A stretch of 64,000 nt of DNA from Rhabditophanes sp. KR3021 (GCA_963281155.1 CAUJLY010000001.1:2666001-2730000), one strand, 5' to 3'. Shown: positions 11,792 through 23,875, numbered from the stretch's first letter. The notes: a model not told the origin generated them from the sequence alone. A program made the numbers and translations.

Positions 11792-13310
11792 ATGAAGATG
11801 TATCTTGCTGGTTTTGTTCTTTTTTCGACTTTATTAAGTCCAATTTATGCAGTTTGCAAATGTAATAACTTCAATACTCCCAAGTTGCCAACAAAACATT
11901 CTATTTCTATCTTGTATTATCCTCGTGATGATGTCACAGGTTTACCATGCAATCCTGGAAGGTGTGAATATACAATCGAATTGAATACAGAAAATGCTCC
12001 ATTCACTGGTGTTGGCGGAACCATTTATTACTTAAGGAACTTTTTAAAGTCAAATGCATCTCTTAAATTTTACGATGATTTTACCAGCGAACCTTATTAC
12101 CAACTCGATAATACTACGGTTAATTCTGATTACCACATAGTTGGTCATTCCTATTCGAAATTGGTTACAATTGTGCTTGAAGTAGACCCAAAAATCACTA
12201 AGGACTTCCCAACTTTTATTTACTACGCTACAGGAGGTCCGCAAAGAATTCTTAACGTAGTTTTGAAAGATGAGCAAATTAATTTTGTCCCAGCCATCGC
12301 AGAGTCTGATATCAACTTAAGTGAACGTGACTTTGAGGGAGACATTGCCTTGATTGTTGACATCAATTCAAAAAACCTGACAAAACTTACTGATGTTGCC
12401 TTTGATTTTATTCAATCTCTTAAGATGAGCATGTCAAATCAAAAAAGTAGAGTTAACTTGATTTACTACAATAACGGACGTATTTATTCATATGGATGGA
12501 ACTATGAACAAGATAATTTGGTTTCTGCTTTAATTAATTTGAAAAACAATGCTATTTCAAAGCTTGTTTACACAAGAATCACTTCAAGTGGGCAGTATCT
12601 TAGTTATATTTTTGGAGCATCAAAGAAAATCAGACAAAATTTTCAAAGAGTTGCAATTTTTGTTTCTGATATCATGTAAGTTTATTTCTTTTCAATTTTT
12701 ATCTTAATACTTGTCCAATTACAGTTATGAGAAGTTCGAAGACAAAGATAGTAATTCTGGCGATTTTTTTGATGCCTTTGACATTCATCCCGTTTTCGTA
12801 AACTTGAATGAAGATGTACAAGTTGAAGGCAGTTTCTTTACTACGGATGCTCAATTTTCTGGAAGTGATTCAAACATACTTGTTCTTTACGACTATGTGA
12901 ATAATAAACATTTTATGGAAAATATTATGCTTAATGGAAATCGTTTATGTAATGCTCAGAACACAATCTATCAACAAAAGTCCAACACTTTACAGGTTGT
13001 CTCATTACCTGTAGCAAACAATATCAACAACAAGAGATATTGCAATAATCAGAAGGTTGTTACATATTGTCATAGGGTAAATTCAGCCAAGCATATTACC
13101 ATTAGACTAACAGATTTCAAGAGCGAAGCGGGGCAAGATTCAATCAAAATCTACAATGATAAGTACGAGATTCAAACTTATATTGCTGGACTAAGCAGCG
13201 CAAATGTTATTATTGATAATTCTGCTTTTGTTAAAGTTGTATTTGAATCATCAGCAGCTCAAGTTTTCACAGGAGGAAGTTATACATTTGATAACTGTAT
13301 GATTGCTTAG
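11792..13310 (+). CDS. Secreted CUB-like / VWA-like / CUB protein
   Basis: Exon 1 (11792-12675) and exon 2 (12725-13310) join in phase 2 across a 49-base intron, giving 489 aa. Residues 1-20 are a signal peptide (MKMYLAGFVLFSTLLSPIYA). A Cys-containing CUB-like region follows (~22-150). A von Willebrand A-like fold (~180-330) begins with DIALIVDINSKN; its metal-binding DxSxS is degenerate (DINSK). A second CUB-like domain near the C-terminus has DSIKIYNDK and ends YTFDNC. Nematode proteins mixing CUB-like and VWA modules are often gut or surface proteins with possible immune roles, but that is inference. Domain calls are from pattern only, the VWA being the weaker. Confidence 0.68.
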
Positions 13311-13601
13311 TATGATTAATTATTATCTACAACGTATTTCCTTAATAAATGTTCTTTACCTCTAAGCTTTTTTAAATTTTGTCAAGTCTTTTCAATTTAA
13401 AAAGAGTAAATAACGTAATGCATGAGTTTTTCCAATAAAAATCTATTGTTTTTGATATTTTTACAAACATATACATTATCATTACAATAACAAATAAGCG
13501 GTAGAATTAAAATAAACAAACTTGTTATCATTGTTTTTATAATTTACTTAGTAATAAATTATTTGTTATGTGCTGCAACAACATTGATATTTAAAAAAGA
13601 T

Positions 13602-13772
13602 ATGTTTGCGTATTTTCACTGTTCTTTTAAAGTATTTATCATAATCACACTATATGGAAAATGCCCAGGTTTGTCAAACTATCCTTTGCAATTAGTATGC
13701 CGAATAATTCCAGCAATTATAAATGCTGCAGCAGTTGTAAAATTAATTCAACCTACAATTGAAAGTAAATAA
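13602..13772 (+). other. Small open frame conserved in both repeat arms
   Basis: An open frame from an ATG near 13602 (MFAYFHCSFKVF...) to TAA 13770-13772 encodes about 56 aa with four cysteines. The same frame is open in arm B (minus strand, near 49404-49571) despite several base changes, most of which alter the amino acid. That gives no evidence of selection, and it lacks a signal peptide and a recognisable domain. It may be a non-functional passenger. Confidence 0.2.
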
Positions 13773-14146
13773 TAAAGTTACGAAATACAAGTATAAAAAT
13801 GGTAATACGTGTGCATGAAATTCTAGTTCAAATTAAATGTCCAAATTTTAAATATACTGTTTTGTTATGGACAATTTGCAATCATTTTCATTGTTAAAAG
13901 CAAAGAAAGAATTCAAAAAGACAATTTGCTACTTGATTCTTTCACTGAAAACATTGTCTTATTCAGGCCGAAACTGAATATACGGGTAAATTGAAGGTTT
14001 CTGACACTGCAACTTAAACCCGTTCACATCCACCATTCTCCCAGTTTAAAGATTCAATTTAACCTTCATTTTTTTATTTGCATCCCTCATAGGTTCCATT
14101 ATCAAGAGCAACTTCTTTCAATTGTGAATTACAATGTCTCCGTTTA

Positions 14147-14371
14147 CTATGCAATTATGCTTAATATCATTATTAAAGCTCTGTTATGGTGTATGTTCCT
14201 TAAAATTGTACAAATGTTATACAATCTGCTTTATATTCAAAAATGTATGTAATCAAGTGAATTTTCTGATTTTGTTTGTTTCAGATACCAAATTATTGTA
14301 ATTGATGAAGCTATAGCCGAAACACAAATCACATCTTGGATAAATAGTACTAAGTCATTATCATAACAATC
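14147..14371 (-). pseudogene. Chemoreceptor fragment in repeat arm A
   Basis: The minus strand encodes a fragment equivalent to TM1-2 of the receptor at 10338-11332, including SSITIIWYL and DYIHF...SRLYNI. Two in-frame stops interrupt it just after DYIHF, where arm B still reads through (DYIHFLIYSRLYN). There is no start codon and nothing of the remaining receptor, so this is a relic. Confidence 0.6.
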
Positions 14372-14634
14372 AAATATAGGTTTAAATAAATGGCAATAGT
14401 CAAATGTCATTTTGCAAAAGATATATTAAGAATATTTTTATCTCTGGTGAAAAATACAGCTGTCCGTAGACGTAACTTTTAAATAACATATAACACTTGT
14501 ACAACTTTTAATAAATGATGTATATCTGTTATATTTTGTATTAGTCATTTGTAGTCATTAATTGACGAAACTACATTCATATATTTGTTAGACTTTAAAT
14601 TTTGACCAAAGACTGAAATTATTGTCAATATTTT

Positions 14635-15188
14635 GTTGGTTAAGACTCACATTTACTATCTCTATGTAACTTCTGTCTCACAACGATACAGCAATATTTT
14701 TATTAAATGTTATTAATATATTATATAATTGTATCTTTGTGATTAATAAAGTTAGTTCGTTAAGATCCTATTGCACAAATCTCTTCATCAAGTTCTTTAG
14801 TTGTTGATGCATGCTATTAAGCATTTGTAATTAAATGAAAAATTATTTCTTTTATATTGTTAGTTGTATTTAAATTATTGTTTTCCTATTAAGACCAAGT
14901 ACGGGAAGAAATAATTTTTGATATATATTATGATAGGTGCACTACTTTGCAGTTACAATTTTTACTCTCTTTCAAAATTAGTTTATCTGTTTCCAAAACT
15001 TTGAATTTAAACATTATTATTGAATAAAATACAAATATGTGTGACTTAGATGACATGTGTATAATTAGTGCATAAAAAGCATATAAAAATGTTAAAGTTT
15101 AAATTTTGATATATAAAATTACTATATAGACCATTTGGCTTGTTTAATTTGTCACTCTTAAGCAAATTGAAAGTCGATATGAAGCGCC
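14635..15188. other. Intergenic region upstream of the phosphatase-like gene
   Basis: About 550 AT-rich bases. I searched for an upstream exon carrying the missing N-terminal half of the phosphatase domain and found none. A TATAAAA occurs near 15081, about 100 bases before the ATG. Confidence 0.35.
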
Positions 15189-15795
15189 ATGCACTACATG
15201 CTTAAGGTCTACAACAAAGAAGCAAAGGAAGAACGCACAGTAACGATCATCAATTGGAATGGATGGGATCTTGAAGAAATCCCAAATATTGACAACTCGC
15301 TCTCGTTCATGAAACAAGTTTGGAATGTTGAAAATAAAATTACTGGCACCAATAAACATGTAACTCATACTACAGTCATTCATGGCGTTAGTGGAACAAG
15401 AAGAACTAGTGCTTATTGCATTATAAATATTTTATGCCGTCAAGTAAGTTTTTTTTTCATCTTTTAAAAATATCGTTTTAGCTGACTAGTAGGGGAAGTT
15501 GTGCTATCGTTACAACTGCTGTTCTCATAAGAAAATACCGATATAACGTCTTGAAATACAAAGTTTTGTTTGCTACCGTCCTGATTGCAGTCCTTAACTA
15601 TGCTGCGGATATTAAACTAATTAAAAGAAACGAATTAAATCTCGGAGAAGCAATTAAGGTAAGTTACTCAAAGCTAATCTAATCTTTTATACTTTTTAGA
15701 TTATAACGAATGCAATGACTTCTAAAGAAAAGGGTGAAAAAGGCACAATTTTAAAAATAACATCAAACAAACAAATGGTAATTCGTCATAACTAA
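15189..15795 (+). CDS. Truncated tyrosine-phosphatase-like protein, catalytically dead
   Basis: Three exons (15189-15443, 15482-15658, 15700-15795) join in phase 0 and give 175 aa that align with the C-terminal half of a classical PTP domain. The WPD-loop region reads NWNGWDLEEIPN (~22-33). The P-loop HCxxGxxRS/T is HGVSGTRRT (~65-73), so the catalytic cysteine is glycine while the arginine is kept. The WPD aspartate position also appears lost. The two C-terminal helices (LTSRGS..., then VLIRKYRYN...ADIKLI) match the family. The N-terminal half, including the phosphotyrosine loop, is absent. Either the gene is a clean 5'-truncated duplicate or upstream exons were missed. All splice sites are intact, so it may be expressed as a small pseudophosphatase. 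Confidence 0.7.
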
Positions 15796-16792
15796 ATAAA
15801 AATATAAGATATTATAATTTTTAACTCGGTTTGATTTACTATTCCGTTTATTTCTGTACGTACTAAATAATAAATTGAGATACTGAGAAATACATTGTTG
15901 TTTGAACTTGTATACACTTAGCACTTTTCTTTTGTTTAATAAAAAATAACATCTTTCTCTTCGACACTAACAAATATTAATATAAAAAAGAAATATCTTT
16001 AAACCGAAATTTACTTTAAACATAAGCTTTTATTTAATAAAGTTCCGTTAATTTTGAATATGTTAAATATTTTTTAAGTAAAACAAAATCATGTGGATTA
16101 TAAACAAGTTCAATTGAAAGCCGTTGAAAATCACAAATATTTCATTCCTTATTGTTATTACAAATAAAAACCGGTGTTTTATTGTTCTCTCATGACCATC
16201 TTTTTTTAAATTATTCCATATTACTTTCTGTTATGACCTTTGGTGCATAAATTTTTCTAATCAACAACATTTCTGTTGCAAAAGTTTGCAATTTGTAGTA
16301 ACTAAAAAGTGATTTAGTATTTATTCAATAAATAAGAAACATTTAATTATGTAGATTCCTAAGCACATATACCCACTTAGGAATTAATGTTGTTCATACA
16401 TAAAATGATATTTGAAAAAACAAACATATTCCTTTTGATTGATAACAATAATAAATTATTTCTATATATAAAACATGACTAACTTTTACCTATTAATCAG
16501 CATATTCAGTCCTTGTTTATAATTTATCGTTAAGTTCTTTGGGAAATATTTCATTTAGTGGCTATACTTTTTCCCACCCTTTAATTGTTAGATTTGTTAA
16601 CAACATGCTCAATTGACAGATGATCAAGTTTAGTATAATGTTTTCAACCCATTCTCACATTGTTGAATACAATAACTAATAAATAAACTCCTTGATGACA
16701 GTTAGTTTCTATTGATAACTTCATTAATCGAATCATTTACTACTTTCCAAATTTATATTTAGATACATTTTATATATACAAAATATTTAGGA
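15796..16792. other. Gene-free region of about 1 kb
   Basis: Strongly AT-rich, stops in every frame, no RNA gene or repeat noticed. An ATTTAG immediately before the next ATG (16793) could act as a trans-splice acceptor. Confidence 0.35.
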
Positions 16793-18588
16793 ATGATATT
16801 TGAATATTTTCCTAATTTGTATGAAGATGGACTTTTTCATGATGTCGAATTGGAATTTGGTGATGGTTGCATAAAAGTTTCAAGAATGATTTTAGCTGGG
16901 CATTGCAAATTCTTCTATGATTTATTTACTAAAGATATAACTCAGAGTATGTCATAATATTGTAGCATATGTAATATAGTTTTTTAGACAAATTTGAAAT
17001 TAAGAATTTGAAGTTAGCTGATTTCAATGTTTACTATGAGTACATCCATAGCGGAGGTAATTTCAACATTGAGGGAGACAAAATTGTTTCTTTGTTGAAT
17101 GTGCAAGTTGAATTGAACGTTCCTGATATAAATGTAAATTTTAATTTTCTACATTTAAATATATATTTAGACCAAACTACTTAAATGGATTGACAATCCT
17201 GATTTCATTGTTTATCTTGGCATTTATTTTGAAAACACAAATAACATCGTACTTAAGGAATATAATGATCTGAGTAGAACCTTAATAACAACCAATTTTA
17301 AAGCTCTCTCTGACATTAAAGCATTTGACTCTTTTTCAAGAGACAATTTTTTAAAACTTATGGACAAAGAGTTCATTAAGGATAAGGATCAAGATGTTAT
17401 TCTTAATATAATAACAAGATGGGTTGAGTATGATTTTAATAACCGAAAATATGATTGGCTTGATCTAGTTACACAACTAGATTATTCCCACATTGGACTC
17501 ACTTTATTAAACGAATATGTTCAAAATAATCAGAAAGTGTTTACAATGCCTGATTTGATGAAATTTTTTTATCACAAAATAAGTCAAAAACTTATGGCAA
17601 AGAATCTTGTAATCAACAACTTGTCAAAGATGATTTTATGTATGTTTAACAAGACGGAATATTTGAATATAAAATAAATTTCAGTTGGAGGATGGGGTGC
17701 AAAGCAAACAATTGTTGAAGTTGATATAAACTCGTATACAGTTAAGACAGTTGGAAAGTTACAAATTGGAAAATATTATCATTGTTCTGAACGAATTGGA
17801 GACAATGTATTCGTATTGGGAGGCTTAAATAGCAAAAAAATTGAAAGGTATTATCATACTCCAGTATTATTTAATATCCATTTATAGATACAACTTGGAA
17901 AACAAGAAGTCTGAAATCCTTTCATTTTCAATGACGTCCAACAAAAATTATTATTCTTCTGTTGGTCATGATGATAAGATATATGTAATTGGAGGTAGAA
18001 TAAACAGCGAGTCAATTGATACAGTTGAATAGTAGGTTTAACTTTTTTAAACTTATTTAATCTTTCAGTTTTGAACCTGAAAAAATGACATGGATAAACG
18101 CTCCAAAATTGTTACGTGGTGTAAGATGCCATGACTCAGCTCTTTTGAATGGTGCAATTTATACCGTTGGAGACACGGATTCCAACAAATTTCAGAGGTA
18201 AGTAACAACATCATTTATTAATTAGTTAGTTAGATTCGACCCACGAGAAGGAAAATGGATCTTTTTAATTGATATTCCAAATGTAGCCTATTACACTGCT
18301 GTAACCACATTTGAAAACACGATTACATGTGCTGGAGGATGGAATGCAAATGCTTTATGTCAAACATATGACACAAGAATCGGTAAATGGGATCAAATAG
18401 CTTGTTTGGCAGCTCCAATCAGTGGAGGAAAATCTATTGAAAACCAAAATTCTATAATTGTCGCTGGAGGTTATAATAATGACAGTACTGACGTAATTCA
18501 AGCTTACAACAAAAGAAAAAATGTGTGGGATATTCTTGATATAAAATTGCCAATATCAAATTATTGCAGTTCACGAATTGTACTATAA
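16793..18588 (+). CDS. BTB-BACK-kelch protein
   Basis: Seven exons (16793-16946, 16988-17133, 17171-17639, 17685-17847, 17888-18031, 18069-18197, 18234-18588) keep one frame throughout and give 519 aa. A shortened BTB/POZ region (about 1-100; HDVELEFGDGCIKV, KFFYDLF) is followed by a BACK-like helical region (about 110-255). About five kelch blades then follow, with repeated GG pairs (LFGGWG, VLGGL, VIGGR, CAGGW, VAGGY). This is the layout of cullin-3 substrate adaptors, which recruit targets for ubiquitination. The N-terminus is shorter than in most relatives, so cullin binding is not assured. The substrate is unknown. Confidence 0.85.
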
Positions 18589-19354
18589 TTAAAAAAATAT
18601 CAATCTTAATTGTTCATATAATATTTTACCATACATCAGTTGTTACAGTTACTTCAATGAAATTTTTAAATTTGCATTTACAAAATTTTTTGTCACCATA
18701 AATGGAATAAAATTTATTGCTACATAAGCACATAAAATTACTATTTTACTAATTGCAATGCTTTTATTATAAGTTTCTAATGGAATTAGTTACTTCCACC
18801 AATCACAAAATTGCAGTTCATTAACAATATTTGAGAATCAAACTAAATTTAAAATAAATTGCAAAATTATTTTGTTTAGAAGTTTAAACCGAGTTTACGC
18901 ACTTTTGGAAGATCAAAGAAAATACGTTATTAAATTATAACATGTAGAGAAAAGTTTTAATTAAAAATAATTTGTATATATTTTTATTAATATGAAATTA
19001 TAAGAATTTAGAACAATTACAAATGCACTGTGCGGAAAATTACTTACTCAACTTTTTGATAAGTCAATTTAAAAGTATGCTGATAGTTAAGACCCGGATA
19101 ATGTACCATGGTCAAATTTTGATACGAAGTCATTGTTCTTATTTTAAAGTTGATTCCGCAAAAAGCAGGTCCAGAATATGCTATATCATTTCGAATTTTG
19201 ATTTCAAGGTCCCTCCCAATAACACATGGTTTTGCGTATGACAATTTAGACTCCTAAGTTGTATAACATTTGTGAATTCTACAAAATAAATTATTTAAAT
19301 TTATGAATTTAATTATTGAAAAATAATTTTGCCAAGGAATGTGTAGTTTACAAT
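18589..19354. other. Intergenic region between convergent genes
   Basis: About 770 bases. An open stretch at 19023-19244 is present on both strands but shows no domain, signal peptide or splice sites and is not called. Confidence 0.35.
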
Positions 19355-20338
19355 TTATATTAAAACTGCTGGATGAACAGTTTTTGACTTTACGGGTTGA
19401 TTTGGTTTAAATTTCAATACATATTTATTGTAAAATGTTCGTTGGACTGTTTCATTTATCAAAATACATGTAACAGCTGTTATTCCGTGAAGCGCTTGAT
19501 ACATAACTTGAGTAAAAATAACGAAATAATTGCTTGTTGGAAAATGTTGCATATAAATATACATTAAAGGCGCGTTTGTTGTTATACCTGATATAATTAA
19601 ACATTGAATAAACATTTTAGTTTGAATGGAAGTAAGTTCAGGAGAGTTCTTTAGGTAATATTTGACTAAAATGTAAAAGCACAAAAAAAAGTACATTCCA
19701 ATTATCAATATTGATATTACAATATTATGAATAGCATGTGGTACATTGCTATAATTAGTATCTATTCTGGAATTTATTTTGTCTATTCCATAAAATGGAT
19801 CATAAAAGAACGCAAAATCCGAAAACAGAGTAACAGGCTCAAATATCGCTATACAAAAAGCATATAAGTAACTGAAACCTATCCAAATATAAACTTTTTT
19901 CCCATCAAAAAAATATTCCGAGAGATCAGGTCTAGCGAAATCTAAACACCGATTAAATGCAAGAATTACAGTCAGAGTTGTTGCCAAATACCAGCAAAGC
20001 ATTACAATAAATCCATTTATATAACCAAACAATCGCACATGACAAAAACTGTATCCTTTATACATGTAGTATGCTGGAATCAAAGCACCAAACGGAATAG
20101 CGATTATATCTGTATAAGCAATGTGCGTCATGATCGAATAAGATGCCATTTTATGGAATTCAGCTGTAGAGATCACTAAAAGTGTTGGAATGTAGAAGAT
20201 AATGTATATTAATCCAGGAATAAAATATAGCAAAGCAATTATTAAATTTGGCTTCAAGTATGATTTCCATTCTTCTTCAGTTAACATACTGCAATTATAA
20301 TATTTATGATAAACTCCACTATCAAAAACAAACCACAT
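19355..20338 (-). CDS. Serpentine chemoreceptor, Srt family
   Basis: A single exon encodes 327 aa. The extracellular start YYNCSMLTEEEWKSYLKPNL, the LYFIPGLIYIIFYIPTLLVI TM1 region, ILAFNRCLDFARPDLSEYFF after TM3 and a C-terminal VTCILINETVQRTFYNKYVL are the signature order of the srt family. Seven TM segments are complete, and the tail ends in a Lys/Pro-rich stretch. It should act as a chemosensory GPCR. It is the only intact receptor in the window without an intron, apart from the Sra/Sre-like gene at 55.2 kb. Confidence 0.85.
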   Translation of the reverse strand: MWFVFDSGVYHKYYNCSMLTEEEWKSYLKPNLIIALLYFIPGLIYIIFYIPTLLVISTAEFHKMASYSIMTHIAYTDIIAIPFGALIPAYYMYKGYSFCHVRLFGYINGFIVMLCWYLATTLTVILAFNRCLDFARPDLSEYFFDGKKVYIWIGFSYLYAFCIAIFEPVTLFSDFAFFYDPFYGIDKINSRIDTNYSNVPHAIHNIVISILIIGMYFFLCFYILVKYYLKNSPELTSIQTKMFIQCLIISGITTNAPLMYIYMQHFPTSNYFVIFTQVMYQALHGITAVTCILINETVQRTFYNKYVLKFKPNQPVKSKTVHPAVLI

Positions 20339-20490
20339 CTCAGATTCAGCTTATATTGTATAATAAACTGTAACTCTATTTAGTTGTACCTATGTTAGTT
20401 CTGATATATTTATTTTGATATAAACCAGACTTTTAGAAGAGTAATATTATGCGTTAATCATTAATAGTACATGAAATTATTTAATTACCA

Positions 20491-21227
20491 GATCAAAGAA
20501 TGATCACCAATGATTTCACAACAAGACTTTATGCATCTCCACCAAGTGTTGACCAAGATTGTGTGGAATAGAATATAGAGAACTAACTTTATTACCTTGC
20601 AAAATAACACATTGACATATACAATCGGTGTAAGAGATACAAGGAAAGGACATGCTATCATCATGGGCGTATCCGACAGATTGTAATGAAATTTTTACAA
20701 TTACTATTTATGATAAAAATGATAATATTAATGGAGGTCATAAAATAATTACGGTTGTTGAACCAAGTATTATTGAATTGACAGATAAATCAGAAATAGC
20801 TTCTCCAACTTATTCTGGACAAATGCCAATGTATAGATTAGGCTCAATTTTAAGTCATCCTGATAGTCTGACTGCTTACGGACATTTTGCACATTATGTA
20901 CCAAGTGTACTTGAATGGGTAATTGGGAAAACTCAATTCTATACATTAGCCAAAGATTGTTACATACAATTTTATGCTGATCCAGATGGAATTGATCCAG
21001 ATTTGATAAAAGTAGATGGCACAAGTTTAAGTGATTTTGATTATTCATTCAATCATATGTCATATTTTAAAAAGAAATATGGACACTTTATTATGTCAAT
21101 CCCTGGATATGGATTACATACTTTCGATAATGGAGGTAATTATATTTTATATGTTGTTTGTAAAAATGCCAATGGACCATATGCGCGTGGTTATTTAACT
21201 GGATTCAATCAAAGAAAAAGTTCTTAA
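20491..21227 (+). pseudogene. 5'-truncated copy of the 22 kb secreted gene
   Basis: A short piece at 20491-20569 (MITNDFTTRLYASPPSVD) ends in TAG. About 80 bases later a 191-codon frame (20652-21227) resumes and matches the C-terminal third of the gene at 21932-23428 closely: GQMPMYRLGSI, GKTQFYTLAKDC, GYGLHTF and GYLTGFNQRKSS are shared almost exactly. The signal peptide and N-terminal half are absent. The 3' part is open and could be translated from the ATG at 20652, but the product would lack a secretion signal. I call it a duplicated fragment. Confidence 0.7.
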
Positions 21228-21871
21228 TTAATTATCAAACATGTTTATTAAATTTTATAAAAAATAAAATAATGTATAGCTTTTAAATATTTAATTTTGA
21301 AAAATCTAAAGTAATTGTAAGTAAATAAACTTTTAAATTGTAGTTTTCTTGATAACAGAAAAACTTAGAAAATATGTGCATAATTTTAACAGATGTTTAT
21401 GTGCATAATTTTAACAAATGTTTATGTATTTAATTTTAAAATAAACCAACAGAATAATTTCTTGAAAATTTGTTTAATTATTATCAAATAAAAAGTAAAT
21501 TGTTTAAATTGATAGATTTTACAAAATACCCACGCCTAAAATGGACGAACATTGTGGTAATTGATACCTATAAATTTACAATTTGCTTTTTTTAATAAGT
21601 GGATGTGAGATTAATAGTAAAAAATTAAATTATCTTGATATCTTAAAATGATAGTGAAAGTTACATCTATTTAAAAAAAATGATAACATGATTCTTTAAT
21701 AAGGAGTGCTGGTACACTCTACTTTAATAAGAAAACTTGCCAATTATTAGCACCATCATTTTTACACAAATTGCAAACAGAATTAAATCAAATCTTACCT
21801 TTCAGTATAATATGTTATCAATCTTATGACTTTTAAAATAAGGGTTTAGTACACCCACCCTATTATGCCAC
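21228..21871. other. Intergenic region upstream of the 22 kb secreted gene
   Basis: About 640 AT-rich bases. A short direct repeat of TGTGCATAATTTTAACA type occurs twice between 21373 and 21423. No gene was found. Confidence 0.35.
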
Positions 21872-21878
21872 TATAAAA
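21872..21878 (+). promoter_or_regulatory. TATA box of the 22 kb secreted gene
   Basis: TATAAAA lies 54-60 bases upstream of the ATG at 21932, so the promoter of this damaged gene still looks intact. Confidence 0.45.
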
Positions 21879-21931
21879 AGGTAACATATATTTAATTTAA
21901 TAATTATTAACATTACTGAATACAATTAAAC

Positions 21932-23428
21932 ATGTTATTTAAATATACTTTGCCATTTTTGGTTGCTGCATTGCTTACTAATTTAGTAAATGCCGCTGAC
22001 TCTGATGGAACAGATTTTGTCTTTTCATTCATTGATGATTTTAGTCAAGGTTCTTCAGCTCTTGCCACAACAGTTATAATCATACCAACTCATGTGGATA
22101 GTAATTGCACGTTTCAATATACACAAACATCAAATAATAAAGTAGTTTCAATTCAAAAAACAGCAATTTATGGGAAAACAAATGAGGTAAATAATAAAAC
22201 AAAATTTAAATATAACACAATTTTGGATTTCTTTTAATACTAAAGAAGTTGTTTTGAGAACAGAAAAAGGCTATGTCCCTTTTGAATTCAATGTTGCCTC
22301 TACTAAAGATTTTCGTATTTTTGCTACTTGTACTAAGGAAGTTAAACTTATTGGTAGAATTTCAGAACCAATCTATAATTGGGGAGATCACTTTTTGATT
22401 CCATCTGTTGCAAATGCTGGGGTCAAATATATTTTGGCCATACCAAGTGATTGGCAAAGGGATCAATTGCTATATTGCCCACTACACAAGACAGGTTTAT
22501 TCAAATAAACGTTATTGGATATATAAACGGAGCTATATTGTCAGATAACACAACTGAATACAATACATCACTTAGTGGTTCTCAAAGTTATATTGCCGTT
22601 GAACCAACTAATGAAAGTCGGGATAATACTAGTTCCGCTATTGTTATAACAGCTACCTCTCCAATAATGATACAATTTGCTTCAAGATATGCTTCAACAG
22701 CCAATATTGATGATGATTCTTGTGGTTTTACATGTCAATCTGATTATATCACATTTATGCCAATGCCTGTAACTTCAAAACCATGTTTCGCTGAATTAAC
22801 TTCTTCTGATCAAGTACTAATGACAAATGATTTTACAACAAGACTTTATGTATCTCCACCAAGTGTCGATTCAGATTGCGAAGATACTTTAGAAATGACC
22901 GTTTTTGAACGAAACAATAATGTCACTGGAAACACCATAAAAATAAGTCACGATGGATTTAGTAGCATCGAATTGTCAGATAAAGCAGAAGAAGTAGCTA
23001 CAACTACAAAGGCCGGAGAAATGCCAATGTATAGATTTGGATCAATTCATATTGGACCTGATAATCCTACTAGTGCCAGTCATTTTGCACATTTTGTTCC
23101 AACTGTACAAGAATGGGTAACTGGAAAAACTCAATTTTATACCCTAGCAAAAGATTGTTGGTTAGAATTTTATACAGATATTGATGGCAGCGACCATGAT
23201 TTAATTAAAATTGATAACAAAAATTTAAGTAAATATCAATTTGAACAAAATACCATGAATTACTTTGGAAAAACATTTGGTCATTTTATGATGTCAATTA
23301 AAGGATATGGTTTACATACTTTTGAAAATAGTGGTAGATATGTTTTGTACATAGTTTGCGAAAATGTCAACGGTCCAAACAATGCATTTGGTTATCTTAC
23401 AGGATTCAATCAAAGACAAAGTTCCTAA
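21932..23428 (+). pseudogene. Secreted protein, IgGFc-binding-N-like, with frame breaks
   Basis: Exon 1 (21932-22186) encodes a signal peptide (MLFKYTLPFLVAALLTNLVNA) and a GTDFVFSF start typical of IgGFc-binding-N-like domains. After a GTAAAT..CTAAAG intron the frame continues from about 22246 (RTEKGYVPFEFN...), but no splice phase connects it to exon 1. A second break lies at about 22450: SDWQ is followed, one frame on, by KGSIAILPTTQD, where the decayed copy at 51.4-52.4 kb has an intron. From there the frame runs open to 23428, ending FNQRQSS. The two breaks suggest a young pseudogene or sequence errors. Long stretches stay well conserved and the promoter is present, so function cannot be excluded. 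Confidence 0.6.
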
Positions 23429-23875
23429 TTAATTGAAAAATTATATTCTTTAGATTGAATGAAAATAGATTGTTATATTATTTCTTGCTAAATTTTAAAT
23501 CATAAATATGGGGGATAATTTGAAAAAAATTTATATGGAAAGATATTTTGTTAATTATAGTACTGCTATTTCTTTTTTCGACTATAACATTTAGACTCTT
23601 TGTTGCTTTTATTTGTTAATGTTTTCGCGAAAAAAATATTAATTAAACTAAAAATTGTGCGAAGATACAGATATCATTGTACTCTCTCGAAAGGGCGAAA
23701 ATACAGAGTATAACTATACTTTCGCAAAAAAAAATTGTTATTGTTTATTTTGTTGACATGCGATGTTATTAACAAACAAAGTCACAAATTTGAAAGATCA
23801 ACGGTTCTTAATGAAAATGTTTATTAAAGGTAATAAATAAAATGAAATTAATAAATAAATAAAGCTTGTGTGATA
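23429..23875. other. Intergenic region
   Basis: About 450 AT-rich bases with A runs; nothing identifiable. Confidence 0.3.

Larger units (their letters stand above)
13599..14634. repeat. Arm A of a ~1 kb inverted repeat
   Basis: This segment matches, as reverse complement, 48537-49571, some 34 kb away. Matching runs are long, for example 13657-13770 against 49418-49530 with only about three differences. The matches end near GATATG (13599) and GTCAATATTTT (14634). The arm holds a minus-strand receptor remnant (14147-14371) and a small plus-strand frame (13602-13766) that stays open in both arms. No transposase, terminal repeat or target-site duplication was identified, so this looks like a dispersed inverted segmental duplication rather than a known element. 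Confidence 0.85.

Noticed and set aside
14152..14340. Plus-strand signal-peptide-like frame (MQLCLISLLKLCYGVC) in repeat arm A, also present in arm B
   Set aside because: It is antisense to the better-supported receptor relic, ends soon, and has no clear continuation; the resemblance to the partial secreted gene at 1-367 is slight.
19023..19244. Overlapping open frames on both strands
   Set aside because: Neither shows a domain, splice sites or a plausible promoter.
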